From Pseudomonas azotoformans (GTDB lineage Bacteria > Pseudomonadota > Gammaproteobacteria > Pseudomonadales > Pseudomonadaceae): DNA of 64,000 nt. Shown one piece after another: positions 19,851 to 29,658 of this stretch. Positions within the stretch are counted from its first letter, which is position 1. Every line of letters starts with the position of its first letter. The DNA is taken from contig NZ_CP014546.1 of NCBI RefSeq assembly GCF_001579805.1, forward strand, positions 6,795,619 through 6,859,618, in the 5' to 3' direction. Under the pieces are notes generated by a model, which worked only from the letters and a program-made list of their open reading frames with translations, was not told the DNA's origin and did not search any database. Made by a program: the position numbers and the translations under genes.

Positions 19851-20577
19851 ATGGCTGACAGTCTGCGTTTCAACATCGGTTCACTGCGCAGTGACGTGAA
19901 CCTGACGCTTCATACCCACCACGCAGCCCGAATCTGGGTAGGGCGCCCAAAAAACGAGCTGAAGCCCGGCATCATCGGGTTAACCGGTTTTTGCAATCTC
20001 ATTAAAATCATTTCTCGCGGGGCGTCACAGGATGACCCGTACTCGGACTGGTGGCTGCTCCAGTTGGAAGAGAAGGTCGAAGGTTCGAGTGTTGCGCTGA
20101 GCGAGATCAAAGAACGCCTGAACTCCGTTATGGCCACCCTCCCCCCGGCCATCAGCATCAGCGAGAACCTCTCCATTCAGCCAGTCAGCTTACCGCTCTA
20201 CATTGCCAACCCCATCGGCTTCAAGGCCGCCTCACTGCTAGCCGATTATGACGAGATCGTCAGGCGCATCCTGCTCGGCCACCATGTCGGGCTGGTAGGC
20301 CGGCGCGATATGGAAGGCTGGATTGATGAAGGCGCAGCGCTGATGCGCAAACTCTTCGGGCCTGGCCCAGCTCTACAAGTACTCCGGTGCCGCACGCGAC
20401 GACTTCGCCGCCAACAACGCCAAAGCTGAAGCCGCCCGGAAAATGTACGAGCGATACGGAGAACTGCCGCAGGACATCCTTGAAGGCACCCGCCGCTCGA
20501 ACTTCGCTCCACCGATCATTCGCGGCCAGCAGGCGAACGAGATGGAAGATGATTTTGATGACATCACTGAGGGCTGA
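19851..20577 (+). pseudogene. PFL_4669-family ICE protein, frameshifted
   Basis: The N-terminal 170 residues (MADSLRFNIGSLRSDVNL to ALMRKLFG) match the PFL_4669/TIGR03761 ICE family. At GGGCCTGGCC near 20,361 one extra base shifts the frame: the current frame ends at 20,429 with a nonsense Arg-rich tail. The proper continuation (LAQLYKYSGAARDDFAANN to EDDFDDITEG) is open in the other frame to TGA at 20577. Either a recent mutation or a base-call error in a G run. The start 19851 follows the oriV-like repeats. Confidence 0.82.
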
Positions 20578-20582
20578 TCAAT

Positions 20583-21122
20583 ATGGCCCAGCCCACGCCC
20601 AACCATGGATCGCTGCAACAGACCGCCTTCCAGCCACTGCAACAGGAGGCCTTCCAGCGCCTGCAACAGGCTGCCTCACTAAAGGGCCTTTTAAAGCCTT
20701 TTAAAGGTAAGGGGGAGCTGGCCCAGTTTGCCGATCTATGTCGAGCCCAAGAGTTAGAGTTGAAAGCGCTTGCCCAGGAAGTGCTGAACCAAGCTCGGCG
20801 GTATCCATTCACGCTGGTGGCAGTCCGACTGACCGAACAGAACACCCAGGCCGGCACCCAGTTTCTGAGATGGCAGCAGGTAACTGATCGTCGGATGGGC
20901 GTGGGGGTCTGGGCTGAAATGATGGCTGCTCCAAAAACACCGGAATCATTGCTGCAAGATCTTTACGCCATAGAGCTTCAACGCATCACGCTCAATATGC
21001 AGATGAGCCTGGTGCACTCAATCGGCAAGCAGGCCGCTGAGTGTGTAAAAAAAATGGGCCAGGCAGAGGCTGTATACGACGCTCGGTTGCAGCAGCTCAG
21101 CAATCCACCCCAACACATCTAA
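20583..21122 (+). CDS. DUF3158 family ICE protein
   Basis: This 179-residue protein starts five bases after the PFL_4669-family stop. The N-terminus is Gln-rich (LQQTAFQPLQQEAFQRLQQA). The middle reads KGELAQFADLCRAQELEL and FLRWQQVTDRRMGVGVWAEM, in line with DUF3158. The role is unknown; it always travels with the replication block. Confidence 0.78.
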   Translation: MAQPTPNHGSLQQTAFQPLQQEAFQRLQQAASLKGLLKPFKGKGELAQFADLCRAQELELKALAQEVLNQARRYPFTLVAVRLTEQNTQAGTQFLRWQQVTDRRMGVGVWAEMMAAPKTPESLLQDLYAIELQRITLNMQMSLVHSIGKQAAECVKKMGQAEAVYDARLQQLSNPPQHI

Positions 21123-21137
21123 CCTCGGAGAATACTC

Positions 21138-21608
21138 ATGGGTACCCCCGTACAAGGCTGGGAAGGCAATATCGGCTCCACACCGGAGTTCAAGGAATTC
21201 CCCAACGGCAACAAAGACCCGCGCCGACTCTTGCGAATCAACGCTTACTTCGATAACTCTATTCCAGATGGCAAGGGGGGATATGAAGACAGGGGCGGGT
21301 TTTGGGCAAGCGTGGAGTGGTGGCACAAGGACGCTGAGCACTATGCCCAGCTTTTTCAGAAAGGCATGCGTGTGATGATTTCTGGTCGTGCGGTGATGGA
21401 TCGCTGGAAAAACGATGACGGAGAGTTTCAAGCGTTAAAAATCCAAGCCAATCGAATTGGTATGTTGCCGCATCGGGTCACGATGGTGAACCTCGCGCCG
21501 TCGCAGACTCAAACCTCGCTGCAGTCCAACGGGCCTCAGCCAGCACCGCAACCGACCTCTGGATCTGATGATTATCCGGACCCTGATGAGCTGTTTGATA
21601 GGGGGTGA
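21138..21608 (+). CDS. ssb: Single-stranded DNA-binding protein, ICE type
   Basis: This 156-residue protein has an OB-fold-like core: EDRGGFWASVEWWHKDAEHY and GMRVMISGRAVMDRW correspond to the SSB strand pattern. The tail is Gln/Pro-rich and ends with acidic DDYPDPDELFDRG, similar to the protein-interaction tail of SSB. It closes the replication operon, which is interrupted after it by cargo. Confidence 0.8.
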   Translation: MGTPVQGWEGNIGSTPEFKEFPNGNKDPRRLLRINAYFDNSIPDGKGGYEDRGGFWASVEWWHKDAEHYAQLFQKGMRVMISGRAVMDRWKNDDGEFQALKIQANRIGMLPHRVTMVNLAPSQTQTSLQSNGPQPAPQPTSGSDDYPDPDELFDRG

Positions 21609-21822
21609 AATTTTTCCGGCCCATTCGTGACGCTGCTGGTGTTAGGGGAGCTGACTCATCGGCTCCTCAACCTTGTTCGCTAACCGATGAAACTCGGAGC
21701 TACGATTCCTGAGTAATTACCTCCCCCCGATGCCTGGTCCTCAATATTAAAAAGCCAGTACGCTGCGTACGATTTGCCTGATACTACACGCCGTCACTCG
21801 GCCTAAATCAGGACTTTCGTTC

Positions 21823-22962
21823 ATGGACGACTTTCTACAAATCTCGGCACTGCTGCGCGCAAGACATCAGCGGCCGCCAGGCTTCAACCTCTTTTCAGTA
21901 CTGCGCAGTTCAAGTGACGAGGTTCGGCTTCACTCGCGTTTCCTGGCATTCTTGCTCGACCCAAAAGCTAGCCACAATCAGGGAACAGCTCTGCTGAATC
22001 TCCTGTTGAAACGAGTGGGAATCCAGAACTTCGATTCAAAGAGTGCGAATGTCGAGGTCGAGTACAAGAACATCGACATCCTCGTTCGCAACCAATCCAA
22101 TCAAGCAGTTATCATCGAGAACAAGGTCTACGCCCGCGACCGTGACGAGCAGTTGTGGGACTACCATCAGCAAATGCTGGGGGAAGGCTACCGCGATATT
22201 TGGACCTCATATCTCACCCTCGATGGTGCCGAGCCCAGTGAACAGAGCAAAAAGTCGCTGCCTGTAATTCTTCTCAGCTACGAAGCCGAGATCATTTCTT
22301 GGCTGAAGGACTGTATCCCACTGGTTGCCCGAGAGCCCGGCGTGCGGGAAAGCATTTTCCAGTACATCGAACTACTCCAAAAGCTTACATCCAGCGACCA
22401 GAGCGAGATTTACATGAGCAAGCTGAAAGAGCAGATTTTGCAGGGCGAAAACATCTTCGTAATCGCTGACATCAATCATGCATTCCAATCTGTTTTGGCC
22501 GACCTTCAATTTGATATTTGGGAGCGCATGACGGCTTACCAAACGCGCCAGTATCCGCACCTCGGCAACCCTGTTGTCTCAGCCACGAAGGAAGCAGTTT
22601 CTGACTTTTATAAAAAGGCAAAAAACAATAAATACATCGGGCTCATCTTCCCCTTCAACTTTATGCAGGGTGGCGTGTACATCGAGGTCAACCACCGGCT
22701 TTACGTCGGTTATTGCTGTGATGGTGGGCAGTATCCCGTAGACCGCGAACGCCTATTTGATCTATGCCGGGATATCGCACCCCGCAATCGTAATACGAGC
22801 ACTCTGTACTGGAGATACTCAAAAATTGATGTGAACCTCCATGCCCCCTCCAATGAAGACTTGGCACTCCTTCGAGATCCGGAAATGAGGGAATCGATTG
22901 CCATCAGCTTGATTGATGACGCCCACGAACTCTGGCAGCGTGCTCACCAGAAATTTGCCTGA
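21823..22962 (+). CDS. PD-(D/E)XK nuclease superfamily protein
   Basis: This 379-residue protein shows a PDDEXK_4-like nuclease core: FLAFLLDPKASHNQG near residue 45, then YKNIDILVRN and AVIIENKVYARDRDEQL with the catalytic D and E-x-K. The role is probably DNA cleavage in defence. It begins 214 bp after the SSB gene, at the edge of an insertion that separates ssb from the topoisomerase gene. The HNH gene follows 31 bp downstream, so the two may form one unit. Confidence 0.8.
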   Translation: MDDFLQISALLRARHQRPPGFNLFSVLRSSSDEVRLHSRFLAFLLDPKASHNQGTALLNLLLKRVGIQNFDSKSANVEVEYKNIDILVRNQSNQAVIIENKVYARDRDEQLWDYHQQMLGEGYRDIWTSYLTLDGAEPSEQSKKSLPVILLSYEAEIISWLKDCIPLVAREPGVRESIFQYIELLQKLTSSDQSEIYMSKLKEQILQGENIFVIADINHAFQSVLADLQFDIWERMTAYQTRQYPHLGNPVVSATKEAVSDFYKKAKNNKYIGLIFPFNFMQGGVYIEVNHRLYVGYCCDGGQYPVDRERLFDLCRDIAPRNRNTSTLYWRYSKIDVNLHAPSNEDLALLRDPEMRESIAISLIDDAHELWQRAHQKFA

Positions 22963-22993
22963 CCACAGAAATAACATTCCAGGAAGACCACAT

Positions 22994-24121
22994 ATGGCAA
23001 AGGGCTGGAGCAACGAAGAGCTTCTCGCATCTGTTGAGGCCTACCGACAAATGGCAGAGAAGCACGAGGCCGGTGTTGGCTACTCGAAAAAACAGGTCTA
23101 CAAGGAACTGGCCTCTCGATTTGAGCGCACACCGAAAGCCTTCGAATACAGAATGCAAAACATCTCTGCAGTGTTCGATGAGCTGGGTTTGCCATGGATA
23201 CCCGGCCTGAAACCTGCCGTGAATGTGGGTACCGCGATGAAGGCGACGCTGATCCAGTTCATTCAGGGCAAGACTCCCGAGGATGACAAATGGCCTGAAG
23301 GCCTGGAAGACAGTAGCAACTGGGAGAAAGCCCTTGCAGCTGTGGAACAGCTTGGAGGCAGCGCCAGTCGAAAACAGGTCGAAGCTTGGATTCTCGCCCG
23401 AAACCCGACGTACAACTCCAAAAATTTGGCCGACCTCTACATGATGTCTGTTAACTCCCGCGCCCGCACGGGCTACTCACCAAACGAAAAGCCCCGACGG
23501 ACTGATCAGGGCAACCGCTACGACAGACTGTTCAAAGTCGGTAAGGGCACCTTTGAACTTTATGATCCTGCCAAGCATGGCATTTGGGAAATTTACCCTG
23601 ACGCATTATCGGGGAGCCGATTTGGTGTGTCTGTTCGCCAGGTTACGAATCCTGTTGAAGAAGCACTTGCTGTCGCCCAGACTGCTGCAGAGCAAGCGGA
23701 CATCTTTGACCCCACAGACGTCGCTGATGCCAGAAAGCGCGTGACCGCCGACATCATCCGTCGTCGAGGGCAGCCCGCTTTCCGCAAAGCGCTATTGCAA
23801 GCCTATGGTGAAGCTTGTGCTATCACAGGCTGCAATCTGACCGCTGTACTCGAAGCCGCGCATATCCACCCTTACAAGGGCGATCACACCAATGTTGTAT
23901 CAAACGGGTTGCTATTACGGACGGACATTCACACCTTGTTCGACCTGGGGCTGATCGCCATTGAGTCCGACACGATGCTCGTACGGGTGTCGCCAAAGCT
24001 GGAGGGCACCGACTACGACAAACTAAATGGATCTCTGCTTCGCCAACCCGAACACCACGCTCACCGAGTGAGCTCAGACGCCTTGGATTGGCACTGGAGC
24101 CAGTGCGGTTGGTGCGATTGA
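22994..24121 (+). CDS. HNH endonuclease domain protein
   Basis: The 375-residue protein has an N-terminal Myb/HTH-like segment (GWSNEELLASVEAYRQMAEK) and a middle region of unknown type. The C-terminal HNH nuclease includes CAITGCNLTAVLEAAHIHPY, GDHTNVVSNGLLLRTDIH and TLFDLGLIAI. AGGAAGACCACAT precedes the ATG. This architecture is common in modification-dependent restriction and other defence loci. It lies between a PD-(D/E)XK gene and an Abi_2 gene. Confidence 0.83.
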   Translation: MAKGWSNEELLASVEAYRQMAEKHEAGVGYSKKQVYKELASRFERTPKAFEYRMQNISAVFDELGLPWIPGLKPAVNVGTAMKATLIQFIQGKTPEDDKWPEGLEDSSNWEKALAAVEQLGGSASRKQVEAWILARNPTYNSKNLADLYMMSVNSRARTGYSPNEKPRRTDQGNRYDRLFKVGKGTFELYDPAKHGIWEIYPDALSGSRFGVSVRQVTNPVEEALAVAQTAAEQADIFDPTDVADARKRVTADIIRRRGQPAFRKALLQAYGEACAITGCNLTAVLEAAHIHPYKGDHTNVVSNGLLLRTDIHTLFDLGLIAIESDTMLVRVSPKLEGTDYDKLNGSLLRQPEHHAHRVSSDALDWHWSQCGWCD

Positions 24122-24183
24122 GGATGGAATGCGACTGCCTGGGAGGTTCAAAACGTGGGAACCGTTAACCCGTAGAAGAAATC

Positions 24184-24246
24184 GTCCCCTCTGCGAGGGG
24201 ACCGCGGATGCCCTTAGGGGTCAACCCCATCAACCGGCACGGCCGG
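24184..24246 (+). ncRNA. Candidate structured RNA upstream of the Abi_2 gene
   Basis: Three consecutive GC-rich hairpins occur in 63 bases: GTCCCCTC-TGC-GAGGGGAC (24184-24202), GGGG-TCAA-CCCC (24217-24228) and CCGGC-ACG-GCCGG (24234-24246). They lie in a 370-base gap without a gene before an Abi_2-family gene. A structured 'abiF' RNA motif upstream of Abi_2 genes is known. I infer an analogous RNA, but the consensus was not compared. Confidence 0.45.
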
Positions 24247-24489
24247 AACCAATGGCGACGTCTGAACACCTTCGCCCAGCAAGGCAAAAGCTCCGTACAT
24301 ATCCAGATACTCTCAGATTAATCAAAAGTGACAATTTCGTAAACTCGCCCCGGCCCTTATCCACCAGGGGTCATATACACTCGGCGCATTCACTCGGGTT
24401 GCCAGTCGATTTGACACAGAGACGCTGATAGTCGAAAATCGGCCTCAATAGCGCCCGATCCTCTGGGGCTGGCTTGTCCAGCTCTATGT

Positions 24490-25515
24490 TTGGGCCTTCT
24501 TATTTTTGGAACATGGACGTTGCAGCAGCTCGCGCCACCAAAGCCATTCCGGACGTATGCAGAACTCGTTGCGTTACTGATTGGACGAGGCATGAGTATT
24601 GCCGATCCTGCTCGCTCAGAACGTAAACTCGCCCAAGTGGGGTACTACCGTCTCAGCGGGTACTGGTTCCCAGCACGTAATTTTGTGAGAGACCATCAGC
24701 AGAATGTCGTGCTGTGTGGTGTAACCAATAAACCCCTTCGACAAAACACCTTCCTCCCGGGTACAACATTCGACGACGCATTCAGTCTTTATCTGTTCGA
24801 TAAAAAACTACGCCAGCTAATGCTTGATGCCATAGAGCGAATCGAAATCCATGTCCGCACTGTGACAGCCCATGAAGTCGGGTATCACGGGCCATTGGCT
24901 TATTTAGACGCCAGCTTCATTGTCCCCAAGCAAACTCAAAACTGGACGGACAGAAACAAGAAGCCGCGTAATACCTGGCTGGAATGGCTTGAGCGTCAAA
25001 AAAGCTTGGTTGCCAGGAGCCAAGAAGACTGCATCGAGTGGCACAAACAAAACCACAAGGCTATCCCGTTTTGGGTAGCAATTGAGGCGTGGGACTTTGG
25101 CACCCTTTCCAAGTACTACGAAATCCTCAAAGGTAACCACCAGAACCGTATCGCGCAGCGTCTGGGTGTATCAAATACTAGGACGCTCAAGCTATGGCTC
25201 CAAGAAATCAACACCCTGCGAAACCGCTGCGCGCATCACAGCCGCATTTGGAACCAGGCCTCATCGAACGCCCTTCCTGAGCTTCCCGCCGAGCCTTACT
25301 TCCAAGCGTTAAACTTGGATCACAATGCCATGACCCGTCTATATGGACAGATCGCTATCATCTGGTTCCTCGTACAACGTATCGGACCAAGCTCTGACTG
25401 GATCCGGCATGTCGCAGATGTCATTGACTCCAAACCTAACCTGCCTGGCTGCCCGTTCGCATCACTTGGCCTACCCTCCGAAGATGGGTTCCCACGACAG
25501 TTGTTCGGCATCTAG
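24490..25515 (+). CDS. Abi_2 (AbiD/AbiF) family abortive-infection protein
   Basis: The protein, up to 341 residues, belongs to the Abi_2 family, related to HEPN RNases. The family signature VGYYRLSGYWFPAR is near residue 50, RIEIHVRTVTAHEVG near 117, and LRNRCAHHSRIWN near 243 with the R-x4-H catalytic motif. There is no good ATG: TTG at 24490 or 24520 are possible starts. The second has GGA at a usable distance and gives a start closer to the family. Its leader is long and structured, so control by an RNA is plausible. Confidence 0.85.
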   Translation: MGLLIFGTWTLQQLAPPKPFRTYAELVALLIGRGMSIADPARSERKLAQVGYYRLSGYWFPARNFVRDHQQNVVLCGVTNKPLRQNTFLPGTTFDDAFSLYLFDKKLRQLMLDAIERIEIHVRTVTAHEVGYHGPLAYLDASFIVPKQTQNWTDRNKKPRNTWLEWLERQKSLVARSQEDCIEWHKQNHKAIPFWVAIEAWDFGTLSKYYEILKGNHQNRIAQRLGVSNTRTLKLWLQEINTLRNRCAHHSRIWNQASSNALPELPAEPYFQALNLDHNAMTRLYGQIAIIWFLVQRIGPSSDWIRHVADVIDSKPNLPGCPFASLGLPSEDGFPRQLFGI

Positions 25516-25651
25516 TTTTCAGGCTTGTCTTCAACAGCGATGCAATCGCTAGTTATCAGAAATAGCACTCAACGCCGAACAACCATTTCTCATTGCTGCC
25601 TACCCGCACGACCGCGACAGTCCTTCTCCGTACATCCGAGATGGGACACCC

Positions 25652-27556
25652 ATGAAGCTGCTGATCATCGAAGCCCCCGGCAAGCTGAAAAAGCTCAAGC
25701 CGATGATGAAAAAACTGCGCCCCGGCGAAGACTGGGAGGTAGTCGCCAGCGGCGGGCATATTCGTGACCTTCCTGCGAAAGGTCAGGACGACACATTGAT
25801 CACCACTGGCGTAGGCAAAGACCTCATGCCTGTCTACGAAGTCCTAGATAAAAGCGCCAAGACAGTACGAGCTCTCAAAGCTGCAGCGAAACAGGCCAAC
25901 GAAATCTACCTGGCAACTGACCCGGATCGTGAAGGTGAAAGCATTAGTTGGCATATCCAACAAGTGCTGCGGCTCAACACTTACAAGCGGATTACCTTCA
26001 GTGAAATCACCGACAAGCGCGTTGCAGAGGCGCTGGCCAACGCTCGGCAAATAGACCTGAATAGAGTTGCATCACAGGAATGCCGACGCGTGCTTGATCG
26101 CCTGGTGGGCTACCTGGTGACGCAAGAGCTGCGCCGCCTGATGGGCAAGCCAACCTCTGCCGGCCGGGTTCAATCCCCTGCGGTCTACCTGGTGGTGTTG
26201 CGTGAGCGAGAAATTCGCAACTTCCAAGTGATCAACCACTTTGGTGTGCGCCTCTACTTTCTGAACATAACTGAGGGCACATATTGGCACGCAGACTGGC
26301 AACCGGTTCCAGATTTCGCCAACGAGGAGTTCCCCTACGTACAGGACTCCAGCCTGGCGCAGCGTGTGGCCAATGCTCGCAATGTTGTCGTCCAGTCGTG
26401 TGAGGACCGTCAAAGCGAGCGCCATCCACCCGCGCCATTCATCTCGTCAACGCTGCAACAGGCTGCGAGCAACGCGTTGAAATGGGATCCGGAAAAAACC
26501 ATGCAAGTGGCTCAACGGCTATACGAACAGGGCGTCATCACCTATCACCGTACAGACAACCCCAATGTTCCAGACGAGGCCATGGAGGGGATTCGGGCAA
26601 TGGCCAGCGCTTTGGGGGTAAAGACTGTCGATGCCCGCAGGCTGTTCAAAGCGGCCGAAGGCGCCCAAGAGGGTCACCCTGCAATCACACCGACTGATTG
26701 GATGGATCGCAACGCCGGTGAAAATGACGACGAACTCGACCTGTACAGGCTGATCTGGACCCGTGCCCTCGCCAGCCAGCTGGAAGCCGCCGTATACGAC
26801 GTGCGCACAGCGATGCTGCTCGGTATCGGGCCACAAGGTAAAACGCTGAACTTCACCGCCAAAGGCCAAACCCTGCGGTATCCCGGCTGGCTCAAATTAC
26901 TCAAGGCAGACGATACGGACGACGAGCAGGATCCAGAAGCGAGCAATCCAGTGCCTGCTCTGTCCCCCAAACAAATTCTCAGTGTGCATTCCGGCGAACT
27001 GCTGCAAAAAAAAACGCAATCACCGCCCCGCTACACCAAAGCCAGTTTGATCAAGGAAATGGAGCGCCGTGGCATTGGCCGTCCCAGCACCTTCGCGTCA
27101 ATCCTGAAGAACATCACCAGCAAAGGCTTAATCGAAGAAAAAAGCCGCAAACTGGTACCCGCCCCGCTGGGGGAAGAAACCATTAGCAAGCTTGAAGGCT
27201 TTTTCAGCTTCCTAGAGCTGGATTTCACCCGGGAGCTGGAGCGTGACCTGGACAGGATTGCTTTGGGCCAGGACACTTACGGCGCGGTGGTCGCACGTCT
27301 TTACCAGCGACTGGAGGGCGAACTGTCGCAGCAACGAGGATTACCGAGCGTTGGCTTGAATTCATCTTTCCGCACGGCTCAATCGACAACCCTATACACG
27401 TGCACCAAATGCCAGCAGCCTCTCGTCAGAAGGCAAAAAAAGGGCGATGGCAGCTATGATTTCTGGGGCTGCACAGGCTTCAAATCCAATGGCTGCAAAG
27501 TCAGCTATCCCACCGTGAACGGCAAGCCTAACTTCGATAAATCAAGGGGGATGTAA
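25652..27556 (+). CDS. Type IA DNA topoisomerase (TopA-like)
   Basis: This 634-residue enzyme relaxes DNA during transfer or replication of the element. The Toprim domain reads MKLLIIEAPGKLKKL, ASGGHIRDLP and ATDPDREGESISWHI. The active-site tyrosine is in GVITYHRTDN, and AGRVQSPAVYLVVLREREI follows the family. A C-terminal zinc motif with four cysteines (CTKCQQ, WGCTGF, NGCKV) is present. The motifs resemble TopA more than TopB. It lies four bases before the helicase gene. Confidence 0.92.
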   Translation: MKLLIIEAPGKLKKLKPMMKKLRPGEDWEVVASGGHIRDLPAKGQDDTLITTGVGKDLMPVYEVLDKSAKTVRALKAAAKQANEIYLATDPDREGESISWHIQQVLRLNTYKRITFSEITDKRVAEALANARQIDLNRVASQECRRVLDRLVGYLVTQELRRLMGKPTSAGRVQSPAVYLVVLREREIRNFQVINHFGVRLYFLNITEGTYWHADWQPVPDFANEEFPYVQDSSLAQRVANARNVVVQSCEDRQSERHPPAPFISSTLQQAASNALKWDPEKTMQVAQRLYEQGVITYHRTDNPNVPDEAMEGIRAMASALGVKTVDARRLFKAAEGAQEGHPAITPTDWMDRNAGENDDELDLYRLIWTRALASQLEAAVYDVRTAMLLGIGPQGKTLNFTAKGQTLRYPGWLKLLKADDTDDEQDPEASNPVPALSPKQILSVHSGELLQKKTQSPPRYTKASLIKEMERRGIGRPSTFASILKNITSKGLIEEKSRKLVPAPLGEETISKLEGFFSFLELDFTRELERDLDRIALGQDTYGAVVARLYQRLEGELSQQRGLPSVGLNSSFRTAQSTTLYTCTKCQQPLVRRQKKGDGSYDFWGCTGFKSNGCKVSYPTVNGKPNFDKSRGM

Positions 27557-27560
27557 CCCC

Positions 27561-29543
27561 GTGGCTCAGCCGACGTCACGAGCGAGCAGCGGCCGTCCAC
27601 GCCTAATGAACCGCCAACCCCATCTGCTTGGAAGTGTGGTGTTCGATGGCTACGACTTCGGGCTCCAGCTGCAGTTTCTAGAAGGCGCCAACAAACTTCT
27701 GCTCGAACGTGGCGGCTTTTACATTCGCAACAGCGATCATCCAATGCACCGGTTCTGGCGTGTGCCCAAGGACAAACTGCTGAGTGGATTAGACATCTTG
27801 TTTCATCGGTTAATGGAACTGGCGGACGGTCGACTTCAGGACAGCTGGCAATCGTTCTACCAGAAGATCGAAACCGCGCAGAGCGCGCCTAATCGCCAGG
27901 TATTCACTCATGGCATGAGGCTTCGCCTCGCCCCCCTTGCTCAAGGCGGCGTTCTGTTATCTGGTGACTACCACCCTGGCGCAGTCGCCGTTACGCGCCG
28001 CATGCGTGGGGTCTTTCTTGGTCAGTCCAAATCCTGGCGAATCGAGGCCAGCGCCGAGCTGGTGCGCAGCAACCTCATTCTTGAGTTGGGAATAGCAGAG
28101 GACCAATTCGAGATCCTGGACACGGTTCAAGAACTGCTGACCGACGGATCTATTGTTCCCGCCGATACCGTCACCCGCATCAGCCTCGGAGGGCCGCCCC
28201 AGGAGCGAAACGCGCCATCAGTGCAGGAGGATGTCTCAACCGATGTGTACCTCGCGGCCATTCCAACTATTGAACGTACCGAGATCACTGCCGAAAAAAT
28301 CGCTTTGGAGCTGAACAGTCACTCACTTCTGGATCATCAGCCCGCCGGTATCCAGCACCTTCTGCAACGCACCAGTGCGTTGCTGGCAGACGACATGGGA
28401 CTTGGTAAAACGCGCCAGGCCATCATTGCTGCTGCGATCAGAGCTGTTGATCGGCCCGTTTTGGTAATCACGCTGTCGACATTGATCATCAACTGGAAGC
28501 GGGAAATTCAAATGGTGTACCCACAGGCGCGTATCGGTATGCAAGTGTTTGACCCGTCGTCTCAGTGGATCATCACCAACTACGAACGGCTGGGTGACTA
28601 TGTGCTGCGGGCAGGCCACTTCGAGGTGATGATCATTGACGAGGCTCATCGTTTGAAAGAGCCCACAGCCGCCTGGACACGTCATGGGTTCGACATTGCG
28701 GCCAAGGTGCCCAACCGTTACCTGTTGACCGGTACACCGGTCCTTAATCGAGAATCTGAGCTGCATACCCTGCTGCGCCTGTCGGGCCATCCGGTTGGGC
28801 AGTTGCCGCTCAAGGCGTTCTGCGAGCAGTTCGCCGGCAGCCAGGACTTTCGCAAAAACCTGCGCGACGCCATTGGCGACTGGATGCTTCGTAGACGCAA
28901 GGATGTGCTGCCAGGCCTGAAGGGCAAACAGCGGCAGACATTACCCGTTGAACTGCCCGCAGAGCAGCGCCACGAATATGACCGGATTCGATGTGAGGAC
29001 AGGCCGGGGCTCGCCAGATTAGGGGCATTGCGTCAGCTGCTGGAGCAGGCAAAGGTTCGGGTTGTGATGGAGTTGTTGAGCGAGCTGGATGTGGAGGACA
29101 AAGTCATACTGTTCTGCGAATTCAAAGGCACCGTAACAACCCTTCACAAGCTTTGTGAGGAGGCTGGCTACGGCTGCGCCACAGTGGTTGGCAGTGACAC
29201 TGTCACCAAACGGCAGAAGGCAATCGACAAATTTCAATCCGATCCATTGACGAGAATTTTCGCCGCTACTACCTCGGCAGCCGGAACAGGCAATAACCTG
29301 ACCGCCGCGAATTACGTGATGTTTCTTGGACTACCCTGGACGCCCGGTACGCAGGACCAGGCAGAGGATCGCGCCTATCGCAATGGCCAATTACGAATGG
29401 TCGTGGTGAAAATCCCGTTGATTGAAAACTCCATCGATCAGATGCTATGGCAGATGCTGCTCGACAAGAGGCAGTTGGCCCAGGACCTTATTGAGCCTGA
29501 CATTGCGGCGACGAATAGAGCAAACCTGGCAGCCCGTCTTTAG
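27561..29543 (+). CDS. SNF2/DEAD-like helicase of the ICE
   Basis: The 660-residue protein starts at GTG (27561), following GGGGGATGTAACCCC. Helicase domain 1 has LADDMGLGKTRQAI (Walker A) and MIIDEAHRLKEP (DEAH); domain 2 has TRIFAATTSAAGTGNNLTAA and DQAEDRAYRNGQ. The N-terminal 250 residues are family-specific. It probably remodels nucleoprotein during ICE replication or transfer. It is coupled to the topoisomerase gene. Confidence 0.88.
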   Translation: MAQPTSRASSGRPRLMNRQPHLLGSVVFDGYDFGLQLQFLEGANKLLLERGGFYIRNSDHPMHRFWRVPKDKLLSGLDILFHRLMELADGRLQDSWQSFYQKIETAQSAPNRQVFTHGMRLRLAPLAQGGVLLSGDYHPGAVAVTRRMRGVFLGQSKSWRIEASAELVRSNLILELGIAEDQFEILDTVQELLTDGSIVPADTVTRISLGGPPQERNAPSVQEDVSTDVYLAAIPTIERTEITAEKIALELNSHSLLDHQPAGIQHLLQRTSALLADDMGLGKTRQAIIAAAIRAVDRPVLVITLSTLIINWKREIQMVYPQARIGMQVFDPSSQWIITNYERLGDYVLRAGHFEVMIIDEAHRLKEPTAAWTRHGFDIAAKVPNRYLLTGTPVLNRESELHTLLRLSGHPVGQLPLKAFCEQFAGSQDFRKNLRDAIGDWMLRRRKDVLPGLKGKQRQTLPVELPAEQRHEYDRIRCEDRPGLARLGALRQLLEQAKVRVVMELLSELDVEDKVILFCEFKGTVTTLHKLCEEAGYGCATVVGSDTVTKRQKAIDKFQSDPLTRIFAATTSAAGTGNNLTAANYVMFLGLPWTPGTQDQAEDRAYRNGQLRMVVVKIPLIENSIDQMLWQMLLDKRQLAQDLIEPDIAATNRANLAARL

Positions 29544-29658
29544 TCGGTACTGCCCGTCCAACCAACTATTACCCTGCCCCCTTAGAATCTGTTTACTGCT
29601 GCTGCACAGTCTTCCTACTGCCAATGTGCTCTCACCATCAACAGAGGCTTCTTGGCAC

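Noticed and set aside
24520..25515. Abi_2 protein as a Cas13-type effector
   Set aside because: It has a single HEPN-type region of Abi_2 length and no CRISPR repeats nearby; the RNA link remains only a hypothesis.
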